Of a stretch of 12,944 bases of DNA, positions 4,905-11,437 are shown one piece after another. The DNA comes from Smithella sp. D17. GTDB taxonomy: Bacteria; Desulfobacterota; Syntrophia; Syntrophales; Smithellaceae. Within the stretch, counting starts at the first letter, position 1. The number at the start of each line of letters is the position of its first letter. The stretch spans positions 4,032 through 16,975 of the forward strand of contig JQOA01000073.1 of assembly GCA_000753945.1 (NCBI GenBank), read 5' to 3'. The position numbers were made by a program, and so were the translations under genes. Under the pieces are notes generated by a model. The model saw only the letters and a list, made by a program, of their open reading frames with translations, did no database searches and was not told the DNA's origin.

Positions 4905-7205
4905 ATGCTTCAATTACGATATAAAAAAATAGCTCAGGAACTCAATATTACAGACAGGCAGGTAACGGATACCGCCACGATGATTGCCGAAGGGGCGACA
5001 GTCCCCTTCATTGCCCGTTACCGCAAAGAGGTCACCGGATCGCTGGATGAAGTGGCCGTAACCGCTATTCGCGACCGTTTGCAGCAGCTCGAAGAACTGG
5101 AAACCCGCCGCACGGCTATTCTAAAATCTCTGACAGAGCGCAATCTGCTGACGCCGGAACTGGAAGAAAAGATAGCCGCCGCCGAAACCATGTCCGTTCT
5201 GGAAGATATCTACCTGCCTTTTCGTCCCAAGCGCCGCACGCGGGCGACTATTGCCAGAGAAAAGGGTCTGGAACCGCTGGCCCGACAAATCTTTGATCAG
5301 CAAGATTTGGATCCGGCCGCAGTTGCCACAACTTTTATCAGTGAAGAAAAAGGCGTGGCATCGGTTGATGAAGCTCTGGCGGGCGCCAGAGATATTATGG
5401 CCGAATGGGTGAATGAAGACGCCGCCGCGCGGGCGAAGATGCGCGAGTTTTTCTGGGACAAAGGAATTGTCCGCTCTAAGGTTTTGCCGGACAAAATGGA
5501 CGCCGGAATTAAATATAAGGACTACTATGAATGGGAAGAGCCGGTCGCGACAGCGCCATCCCACCGGATTTTGGCCATGCGCCGCGGGGAGCGGGAAGAG
5601 TTCCTGATGATGCGCATGACGCCGCCGGAAGAAGAGGCTATCAACATTCTGGACGAACTGTTTGTTAAAGCACAAAACGATGCCGCCGCTCAGGTTAAGC
5701 TTGCCTGCACTGATAGTTACAAGCGCCTGCTGTCGATGTCCATGGAAACAGAGATCCGTATGGCAACAAAGAAAAAAGCTGATGAAACGGCGATCAAAGT
5801 GTTTGCCGATAATCTGCGGCAGCTACTGCTGGCGCCGCCTTTAGGGCAAAAATCAATACTCGCCATCGATCCCGGTTTTCGCACCGGTTGTAAAACCGTC
5901 TGTCTGGACAAGCAAGGCAAACTCCTCCATCACGAAACCATCTCGCTTCTTTCCGAAAAAGATCATGCCGAAGCAGCCCGAACCATCATCATGCTTTGCA
6001 ATCAATTTCATATCGAGGCCATCGCCGTAGGCAATGGCACAGCGGGCCGTGAGACAGAAGCGTTTTTGCGCGCACTAAATCTTCCCAAAGAAATTCAGAT
6101 TGTCATGGTCAACGAAAGCGGCGCTTCGATATATTCCGCATCCAAACTGGCGCGTGATGAATTTCCCGATCAGGACATTACCGTGCGCGGAGGAATTTCT
6201 ATCGGCAGGCGTTTGATGGACCCTCTGGCGGAGCTGGTCAAGATCGAGCCGAAAGCCATCGGCGTCGGTCAGTATCAGCATGATGTGGATCAGGACGAAT
6301 TACAGCGGTGTCTTGATGATATGGTGGTCAGTTGTGTCAACGCGGTAGGTGTGGAAGTCAATACGGCAAGCGCCCAACTTCTTTCTTACGTTTCCGGCCT
6401 GGGGCCGGCGCTGGCGGAAAACATTGTCAAATATCGGGACGAAAACGGACCGTTTCCAACACGCGACGCGCTCAATAAGGTGAAACGTTTGGGGGCCAAG
6501 GCTTTTGAGCAGGCTGCCGGTTTTCTGCGTGTGCGCGACAGCATCAATCCCCTTGATGCCAGCGCTGTGCATCCCGAGAGTTACCCTATTGTCGAGAAGA
6601 TGGCTCAGGATCAGGGATGTAAAGTTGCAGACTTGTTGTCTGATGACGCCCTGCGGCAGAAGATTGTCCTGACCAATTACGTAACCGATAAAGTGGGCTT
6701 GCCGACCTTGAAGGATATTATGGCCGAGCTGACCAAGCCGGGGCGCGACCCTCGTCAGCAATTTGAAAATGTAGTGTTTGCCGAAGGTATTGATAAAATA
6801 ACAGACCTGATTCCCGGAATGAAACTCACCGGCGTTGTCACCAACATCACTGCCTTTGGCGCTTTTGTGGATATCGGCGTTCATCAGGATGGCCTGGTGC
6901 ATTTAAGCGAAATGGCGGACAGGTTTGTGAAAACCCCGGCCGATGTGGTCAAGGTGAACCAGAAAGTCGAAGTGACGGTTCTGGCGGTGGATGAGCAGCG
7001 CAAGAGGATTTCTCTATCCATGAAGAAGACGCCGGACGAAAAGACAGTGGATCAAAAAAATGCTGCCGCGTCTTCCGGCACAAGCCCGGTTGAACGAAAA
7101 ATAATAGAGCCGGGAAAGCCGCCGCAAAAGCAGGAGAAAAAGAAAACAAGAGAAGCACCAAAACCATTCAATAATCCCTTCGCCGAAGCGTTAAAGAAAA
7201 AGTGA
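4905..7205 (+). CDS. tex: Tex family RNA-binding transcription accessory protein
   Basis: The 766-residue product is a full-length Tex protein (family about 720-800 residues). In order it has the N-terminal helical region with V-P-F-I-A-R-Y-R-K-E near residue 30; the YqgF/RNase H-like domain starting I-L-A-I-D-P-G-F-R-T-G with Asp at about 322; a helix-hairpin-helix region around 484-560 (V-N-T-A-S-A-Q-L-L, then V-S-G-L-G-P-A-L-A); and an S1 RNA-binding domain at about 635-706 (G-V-V-T-N-I-T-A-F-G-A-F-V-D-I). A Lys/Pro-rich tail follows. Tex is a cytoplasmic nucleic-acid-binding protein, related to eukaryotic Spt6, linked to transcription and RNA turnover. ATG 4905, with AAAGGGA four bases upstream, is chosen over an upstream TTG at 4842, whose extra 21 residues do not look like Tex. 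The helicase gene follows 21 bases later, implying one operon. Confidence 0.96.
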   Translation: MLQLRYKKIAQELNITDRQVTDTATMIAEGATVPFIARYRKEVTGSLDEVAVTAIRDRLQQLEELETRRTAILKSLTERNLLTPELEEKIAAAETMSVLEDIYLPFRPKRRTRATIAREKGLEPLARQIFDQQDLDPAAVATTFISEEKGVASVDEALAGARDIMAEWVNEDAAARAKMREFFWDKGIVRSKVLPDKMDAGIKYKDYYEWEEPVATAPSHRILAMRRGEREEFLMMRMTPPEEEAINILDELFVKAQNDAAAQVKLACTDSYKRLLSMSMETEIRMATKKKADETAIKVFADNLRQLLLAPPLGQKSILAIDPGFRTGCKTVCLDKQGKLLHHETISLLSEKDHAEAARTIIMLCNQFHIEAIAVGNGTAGRETEAFLRALNLPKEIQIVMVNESGASIYSASKLARDEFPDQDITVRGGISIGRRLMDPLAELVKIEPKAIGVGQYQHDVDQDELQRCLDDMVVSCVNAVGVEVNTASAQLLSYVSGLGPALAENIVKYRDENGPFPTRDALNKVKRLGAKAFEQAAGFLRVRDSINPLDASAVHPESYPIVEKMAQDQGCKVADLLSDDALRQKIVLTNYVTDKVGLPTLKDIMAELTKPGRDPRQQFENVVFAEGIDKITDLIPGMKLTGVVTNITAFGAFVDIGVHQDGLVHLSEMADRFVKTPADVVKVNQKVEVTVLAVDEQRKRISLSMKKTPDEKTVDQKNAAASSGTSPVERKIIEPGKPPQKQEKKKTREAPKPFNNPFAEALKKK

Positions 7206-7226
7206 AAAAGAAAATATCGAGGTGTT

Positions 7227-8474
7227 ATGAAGTTTGAAAAATATCATATCTCAGAAGAAATAAAAAAGAATCTGGCAATACTTGGTTTTAAGAGACCGAC
7301 GGATATCCAGTTCAAATCCATCCCGTCCATCATGAAGGGAGAAGACGTTCTGGCCATCGCCCAGACGGGAACAGGTAAAACAGCGGCTTTCGCCATTCCT
7401 CTAATCGATAAAATCCACCGGGAAAAAAGCAGCAAACGCGATACCGGCATCAAAGGCCTGGTCATGGTGCCGACCAGAGAACTCGCCACACAGATCGGAG
7501 AGGTCTTTATCGGCATCGCGAAACATACCAACGTGAAGATCTTTGCCCTGATTGGTGGCGTCGAACAGGATGCACAGCTTAAGAAACTGCAGGAAGGCAT
7601 CGATATTCTGATTACCACCCCGGGACGAATGTTTGATCTCATTCATCAGGGCGCAATCGACCTTGCGCGCGTCGATACGCTGGTTCTGGATGAAGCCGAC
7701 CATATGCTGGATCTGGGCTTCATCAAAGACATTCAGTATGTAAAAAAAATGCTCACCCGAAAACATCAGACCCTTTTTTTCTCGGCAACCATCAATCCGG
7801 AAATTAAAAAACTGGCTTTCTCTCAGGTGAAAAGCACGGCCATACGCATTCAAATATCCCCCGATGATCCCGTGTCCGCAAATGTTTCGCACGCCGTCAT
7901 GTTTGTAGAGATGGATGATAAACGTTTTTTTCTGGAGAGCTTCATCAGGGAAAATCCCGACAGCAAAATCATCATCTTTGTCCGAACCCGAGTACGTGCC
8001 GAGCGTGTGGCCAAAGCCATGGAGCGCGTTGCGATTCCTTCGATCACAATCCACGGCGAGAAGGATCAGGCTGAAAGATCCGAAGCAATGAAGAAGTTCA
8101 AAGACGGTGATTGCCGAATACTCATTGCCACAGACGTTAGCGCGCGCGGCATCGATATTCCGGATGTAAATTATGTAATCAACTATGATTTACCGGAAAA
8201 GGCCGAGAACTATGTCCACCGGGTGGGCAGAACCGGACGGGGCGTTAACAAGGGCCTGGCGATTTCTTTTTGCAGTGAAGATGAAAAAGAGCGCTTGAAT
8301 GAGATTCAGCAGTTGCTGAACAAAGAGATTGACGTTATCAAGCTCGGCAAAAAAGGTTACGCGCGGACCATGGATATTGCAAAAAAGAATACCGACAAAG
8401 ATGTGCAGGCGCTGATCGCAGACAATGAGGCCTGGCTGAAGACCAGGAAGAAGAAAAACACCAAAAAAAAGTAA
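7227..8474 (+). CDS. DEAD-box ATP-dependent RNA helicase (RhlE-like)
   Basis: The 415-residue protein has the complete two-RecA-domain DEAD-box core: Q motif region G-F-K-R-P-T-D-I-Q, motif I A-Q-T-G-T-G-K-T at 45-52, P-T-R-E-L-A, T-P-G-R, motif II D-E-A-D at 155-158, motif III S-A-T at 186-188, T-D-V-S-A-R-G-I-D, and motif VI H-R-V-G-R-T-G-R at 331-338. A short lysine-rich tail (K-K-K-N-T-K-K-K) replaces the longer C-terminal extensions of DeaD/CsdA and lacks their RNA-binding domain. It therefore resembles RhlE or minimal helicases. It should unwind short RNA duplexes in ribosome assembly or mRNA turnover in the cytoplasm. GAGGTG precedes ATG 7227, and the gap to tex is 21 bases, so co-transcription is likely. 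Assignment to a named subfamily (rhlE, deaD, cshA) is not certain. Confidence 0.96.
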   Translation: MKFEKYHISEEIKKNLAILGFKRPTDIQFKSIPSIMKGEDVLAIAQTGTGKTAAFAIPLIDKIHREKSSKRDTGIKGLVMVPTRELATQIGEVFIGIAKHTNVKIFALIGGVEQDAQLKKLQEGIDILITTPGRMFDLIHQGAIDLARVDTLVLDEADHMLDLGFIKDIQYVKKMLTRKHQTLFFSATINPEIKKLAFSQVKSTAIRIQISPDDPVSANVSHAVMFVEMDDKRFFLESFIRENPDSKIIIFVRTRVRAERVAKAMERVAIPSITIHGEKDQAERSEAMKKFKDGDCRILIATDVSARGIDIPDVNYVINYDLPEKAENYVHRVGRTGRGVNKGLAISFCSEDEKERLNEIQQLLNKEIDVIKLGKKGYARTMDIAKKNTDKDVQALIADNEAWLKTRKKKNTKKK

Positions 8475-8482
8475 GTAGAGAA

Positions 8483-8505
8483 TAAAGAAAGGATTCCTTT
8501 CTTTA
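8483..8505. terminator. Palindromic bidirectional terminator between helicase and UPF0270 genes
   Basis: The 11-base arms (8483-8493 and 8495-8505) are exact inverted copies around one central base, TAAAGAAAGGA and TCCTTTCTTTA. The palindrome lies between the convergent helicase (ends 8474) and the minus-strand UPF0270 gene (ends 8509), where one shared terminator is expected. The A- and T-rich outer part supplies U-rich tails in either direction, although no long T run follows. Confidence 0.6.
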
Positions 8506-8508
8506 CCT

Positions 8509-8766
8509 TCACCCTTCACCATTCATTCTATCCAGCTTTTTCAAAATCGGGTCGTCATGCCGGAATATATTGGTGGTTTCCGTTTCGTCATCATAAATAA
8601 GAACGGCCAATCCTTTTTCCAGTTTTTGTTTTACCTGCCTGACTTTCGTTTCCATGGCAGCCTCAATCGCACCATAATCAGTTCCGTTTCGGGAAATGAA
8701 TTCTTTGATAACACCCTCTAAGGCTTCGGCACTGAGCTTATCAACTGGAATTATATGGATCGGCAT
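8509..8766 (-). CDS. UPF0270 (YheU-like) family protein
   Basis: This 85-residue minus-strand product begins M-P-I-H-I-I-P-V-D-K-L-S and contains L-E-G-V-I-K-E-F-I, R-N-G-T-D-Y-G, K-V-R-Q-V-K-Q-K-L-E-K-G and a terminal T-N-I-F. This is the ordered pattern of the UPF0270/YheU family (for example I-P-W-x-x-L, E-E-F-V, E-G-T-D-Y-G). These are small cytoplasmic proteins, mostly proteobacterial, of unknown function. AAAGGG lies eight bases upstream of the ATG on the minus strand. The last residues (M-N-G-E-G) and the stop codon are encoded by the CTTCACCATTCA-type intergenic repeat, so the original C-terminus may have been replaced or extended by repeat DNA. It converges with the helicase gene, sharing the palindromic terminator. 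Confidence 0.88.
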   Translation of the reverse strand: MPIHIIPVDKLSAEALEGVIKEFISRNGTDYGAIEAAMETKVRQVKQKLEKGLAVLIYDDETETTNIFRHDDPILKKLDRMNGEG

Positions 8767-8901
8767 TTTAATTTACCCTTTGCGATAATTAAGAATTTAT
8801 AACATAGAACGTAGAACATTGAACAGTCTTTCTCTTTTCTTAACCCTTAAATCTTAATTACTTAAATCTTGTGCGTTTTTTCTTGCATTACTTCTTAAAG
8901 T

Positions 8902-8970
8902 TATAATATCGTGAGACCCAATGTGCAAAGTACATAGGGATATCCACTATGCCAGGCTAAGTGGGACTAT
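8902..8970 (+). ncRNA. Candidate small RNA with two tandem hairpins behind a TATAAT box
   Basis: A perfect -10 box TATAAT lies at 8902-8907, though the -35 is poor. About six bases on, the sequence reads GTGAGACCCAATGT. CCC-A-ATGTGC pairs with GTACAT-A-GGG to give a hairpin at 8918-8940. CCACT pairs with AGTGG in a second hairpin, followed by GGGAC, a short pyrimidine run and TTTT. The opening TGAGAC(C/T)CAA and the closing GGGAC are shared with the two structured elements at 3436 and 4681, so this may be a divergent third member. No protein-coding frame fits. Expression is inference only. Confidence 0.35.
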
Positions 8971-9142
8971 TCTCTTTTAGAAAGGTTATTACTTGTTCCC
9001 GAAAACAATTAAATCAAGGCAATCGTTGGTATCAATATAGTTGGAGCGATACTCAAAACTTATATTTCAAGACTGGCCTTAATTCGTCAACATGCGTCAA
9101 GAGTGGACCCCCTTGCCTGTTAATAATTTCTTTCCTGCCTGT

Positions 9143-9432
9143 CTATAATCGGGATTTCCAGTAATCCGGGTGGCGGTGAAGGTGCATGACGGCGAGGATA
9201 TAGATGCAATCCGGCTCAATGCTGTATAAAACACCGTATGGGAAACGACTGGTCAGACATCTGTGGACATCATCTTCAACAATTGGCCATGCGGAGGAAT
9301 AGGACAAATATTCTGTATGGTGGAATTGACTTCCAGAGAGAAATCTTCTCCCAGTCCCGGTGTGCAGCTTTCGTAATATTCGATGGCCTCAAGGAATTCC
9401 GTTTCTGCTTCCTTGTGAAAATAAAACGTCAT
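9143..9432 (-). pseudogene. RelE/ParE-family toxin, frameshifted
   Basis: The minus-strand frame from ATG 9432 gives M-T-F-Y-F-H-K-E-A-E-T-E-F-L-E-A-I-E-Y-Y-E and G-L-G-E-D-F, the N-terminal half of RelE/ParE-fold toxins. It goes out of frame near 9306-9311 and would stop after about 59 residues. Skipping to the other frame restores L-S-Y-S-S-A-W-P, then R-C-L-T-S-R-F-P-Y-G-V-L-Y-S-I and I-Y-I-L-A-V-M-H-L-H-R-H-P-D-Y-W-K-S-R, the conserved C-terminal half ending at TAG 9143-9145. One base appears to be missing next to a T run (AAA at 9306-9308 on the plus strand); with it the toxin would be 96 residues. Its ATG overlaps the antitoxin stop as ATGA. Such toxins inhibit translation or gyrase. 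This one is inactive unless the lost base is a sequencing error. Confidence 0.82.
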
Positions 9433-9656
9433 CGTCCGAACCGCTCTCTGATTCGCGCAATAACCTGCTCCCCTGGAACGGGATTAACACGTCCAGACCG
9501 AAGTTCAACAAGCCTACGCTTGGCAACCGCAGCCCATTCCGCATCAATGCCTGGGTCCGGAATGTTCAGGGTGCGAAGGAGGGAGTCCACCACTATGATA
9601 CGCTCTTCTACGGGAAGCGCGGCGGCCTCCTGAATTATGTCTTTTGTGCTGTGCAT
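9429..9656 (-). CDS. Antitoxin, addiction-module component family
   Basis: The 75-residue protein begins M-H-S-T-K-D-I-I-Q-E-A-A-A-L-P-V-E-E-R and contains V-V-D-S-L-L-R-T-L, then D-P-G-I-D-A-E-W-A-A-V-A-K-R-R-L and P-G-E-Q-V-I-A-R-I-R-E-R-F-G-R. This is the standard order of the short antitoxins known as putative addiction module component proteins (A-L-P-x-E-E-R, D-x-L-L-x-S-L, W-x-x-E-A-x-R-R). They neutralise RelE/ParE toxins by wrapping around them and usually repress their own operon. GGAGGTG lies just upstream of the ATG on the minus strand. The gene appears intact, its stop overlaps the toxin start by four bases (translational coupling), and a promoter with a palindrome lies upstream. 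Confidence 0.9.
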   Translation of the reverse strand: MHSTKDIIQEAAALPVEERIIVVDSLLRTLNIPDPGIDAEWAAVAKRRLVELRSGRVNPVPGEQVIARIRERFGR

Positions 9657-9680
9657 AAAACACCTCCAAGTTTGAATACG

Positions 9681-9709
9681 AGCATATCACAGGATTTCAT
9701 CCTCTGCAA
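9681..9709 (-). promoter_or_regulatory. Toxin-antitoxin promoter with operator-like palindrome
   Basis: On the minus strand, TTGCAG (9704-9709) and TATGCT (9681-9686) are 17 bases apart, and TGA before the latter makes an extended -10. Between them, at 9688-9706, lies a near-perfect palindrome with core AGGAT-TTC-ATCCT, flanked by CA and TG. A palindrome between -35 and -10 is the expected place for autorepression by an antitoxin or toxin-antitoxin complex. The antitoxin start is 25 bases downstream. Confidence 0.55.
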
Positions 9710-9772
9710 TCATCAAGGGCAAGACAGAATTGCCTCAAATAAAATGTTAGCGAAAAGATATAAAAAAGTTTA

Positions 9773-9985
9773 ATAATACCAACTTTTTCTTGTCGGAGAA
9801 ACAGAATAATCTGCACTTATTTTCCCCCTCTCGGCTCCTTTCACTTTTTACCCCTATGCGGCTTTGGTGAAAGATTCAATTCCAAAAGGCGAATGGGAAT
9901 TGATACGCAAATCGCTGTAGTGAGGACAATTAACCGGCAGCAATCGGTTCATTGACAGAGGGCAAGGGCGACCCAGGAAGAATAA
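9773..9985. other. Intergenic stretch without recognisable gene
   Basis: Between the toxin-antitoxin promoter and the acfC-like frame I see no credible coding frame. The region holds an 8-bp inverted repeat TCAATTCC/GGAATTGA at 9876-9903 and a 5-bp one, AACCG/CGGTT, near 9932-9950. It runs into ATAAATCTGTCCCC just where the acfC-like frame opens. These short repeats may be mobile-element debris. Confidence 0.4.
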
Positions 9986-10777
9986 AATATAAATCTGTCC
10001 CCTTTTGTACAGTCAATATTCTTCATAACCGTAATAGTTACATCCACGGGTGCAGAAGGAGCTCCGACTGAGAAATCAATCATAACTTTATGTGCCTATG
10101 GGCCGGGGGGGCCTGCCCCAGCTATGCGCGAGGCCGCAAAGGTCTTTGGAGACAAAAAGAGAATCAGCGTTGAAATCAATGCCGGCCCAACACCGACCTG
10201 GAAAGATAAAGCAATGAAGGATGCCAATCTGATTTTCAGCGGTTCCGAGTACATGATGACCGACTTCGTGCGCAAGGATCTCCCCGGACTGATCGACACA
10301 TCAACGATCCGCACCCTTTACCTGCGTCCTTCGGCAATTCTCGTCCGCCCTGGCAACCCAAAGGGCATTGGGAGCATTAAAGATCTTGCCAAATCGGGCA
10401 TCAAGATTCTTGTGGTTGAAGGTGCCGGACAGGTCGGAATGTGGGAAGATGTGGCAGGTCGAACAGGGAGTGTCAAGCTCGTTGACGGCGTGCGGCACAA
10501 CATCGGTTTCTTCGCAGCCAATAGCGCCGAAGCCAAGAAGCTCTGGAACAACGATATGAGCTATGATGCTTGGCTAATATGGACTATTTGGCAGAAGGAA
10601 AGCCCCGCTTCCGCCGACCTTGTCAACATCGAGTCGGAAAACACGATCTATCGCTCATGTGGCATTGCGCTGACAAACCAAAACGAACAAAAGACATTGG
10701 CGAAGGAGTTTGCCGATTTTCTGCAGTCGGCTGAGGGTCAAGCAATTTTCGTAAAATGGGGCTGGATTGCGCCTTAG
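9986..10777 (+). pseudogene. acfC: AcfC-like periplasmic substrate-binding protein, 5'-truncated
   Basis: From about 10085 the frame reads T-L-C-A-Y-G-P-G-G-P-A-P-A-M-R-E-A-A, then N-A-G-P-T-P-T-W, L-I-F-S-G-S-E-Y-M-M-T-D-F, L-Y-L-R-P-S-A-I-L-V-R-P-G-N-P, E-G-A-G-Q-V-G-M-W-E-D and D-A-W-L-I-W-T-I-W, ending W-G-W-I-A-P. This is the AcfC (accessory colonization factor C) family, periplasmic binding proteins of the sulfate/molybdate type whose ligand is poorly defined. The frame extends upstream to a TAA at 9983. Residues F-F-I-T-V-I-V-T-S-T-G-A-E-G-A look like the end of a signal peptide, but there is no ATG, GTG or TTG before ATG 10124, which lacks a ribosome binding site and lies inside the conserved domain. 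The signal-peptide start has been lost. An attC-like site follows 58 bases after the stop. Confidence 0.8.
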
Positions 10778-10835
10778 GCGTCACTTTTGCCCCATTTTCT
10801 TGGCCTGAGAACTGACCTTACTGGAAATACGTGGG

Positions 10836-10902
10836 GCATAACAATTCGCACAAGAGGGACGCGGCATAAAGCCGCCGCAGCCCTTAGTTTTGTCGTTGAA
10901 AC
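10836..10902 (+). repeat. Integron attC-like recombination site
   Basis: The site opens GCATAACAATTCG, matching an R'' core plus the AATTCG spacer of many cassette sites, followed by CAAGAGGGACGC. An inner stem GCGGC-ATAAA-GCCGC comes next, then GCAGCCCTTAG, which pairs with the GAGGG arm, and a final GTTGAAAC in the place of the R' core (GTTRRRY). The last core deviates from consensus. The length (67 bases), imperfect pairing of both arms and position just after a gene stop are as expected for the attC of a gene cassette carrying the acfC-like gene. No integrase or second attC is visible. Confidence 0.6.
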
Positions 10903-11437
10903 TGTTGAAAAGCTCGAAGACTAGAAAGAGACAAGAAAACGATATCGTAGAATGACCTACGATTAGTGATCTCGAATCGGAGCTTCTGTTCTGACTCTCT
11001 GATTTGGGCGATTGGGGGCAAGTCGGGACTTTTTCGACAGTCTCGTTGGGGTGCCAATTACCGGAGGTACATGATATACTCATTTCCGACACGTGCAAAA
11101 GGAAGAAGATTAATGGAACATAGTAACCATTCAGAACACCGGCAGGATGGAATGGGGTACGATATGCATGAAGGGACAGGGAGGGAGACTTGCTTTGCTT
11201 GAACCGGTAATAGTCTCGCTGACCGGGAAATAGGCCGCGCAAGCAGGTCGGTCACTGTCACTACATGCAGAGCCTTACATATACGTGCGTCTGGCTCAGA
11301 GGGAAAGGAGGTGGTCGGTTGGATATTTCATAAGCACGATGGGCTTGGACGAACAAACGGTACTGTGATATGTAAAGTGCCAGGCTATGCTTATTTGCCT
11401 TTATTCTAAACCAATCGACTAAAAGGAGGTACGAAAA
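10903..11437. other. Long intergenic region with inverted repeats and possible tiny gene
   Basis: No convincing gene fills this stretch. It contains a 7-bp inverted repeat ATCGTAG/CTACGAT (10944-10963) and CCGGT/ACCGG near 11207-11229. GACTTTTTCGACAG at about 11028-11041 resembles insertion-sequence end remnants. A possible promoter for the SOR gene is TTGGAC (11345-11350), 18 bases before TATGTA (11369-11374). The small frame at 11071-11202 is listed separately. Confidence 0.4.
11071..11202 (+). CDS. Possible tiny histidine/methionine-rich protein (43 aa)
   Basis: ATG 11071 follows GGAGG at 11063-11067 with a short 3-base spacing, and an internal ATG at 11113 follows a purine-rich GGAAGAAG. 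The encoded peptide contains M-E-H-S-N-H-S-E-H-R-Q-D-G-M-G-Y-D-M-H-E, a His/Met-rich segment that recalls the N-terminal metal-binding tails of copper-exporting ATPases. It could be a remnant of such a gene. It has no family match I can name and no close partner, so it remains doubtful. Confidence 0.25.
   Translation: MIYSFPTRAKGRRLMEHSNHSEHRQDGMGYDMHEGTGRETCFA

Noticed and set aside
9101..9125. GTCAAGAGTGGACCCCCTTG as an insertion-sequence end
   Set aside because: It looks familiar as an IS terminus, but no inverted partner or transposase is present in the window.
8961..9164. 67-residue plus-strand frame
   Set aside because: Composition is unlike protein, there is no ribosome binding site, and it overlaps the toxin C-terminus on the other strand.
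9238..9773. Plus-strand frames of 131 and 137 residues
   Set aside because: They are antisense shadows of the toxin-antitoxin pair, which has clear family motifs, coupling and a promoter on the minus strand.
11028..11056. Second attC-like R' core (CTCGTTGGGG)
   Set aside because: No matching R'' core or paired arms upstream; the resemblance is limited to a few bases.
10966..11202. 78-residue frame before the SOR gene
   Set aside because: The upstream half has no start signal; only the part from 11071 follows a Shine-Dalgarno sequence, and even that is doubtful.
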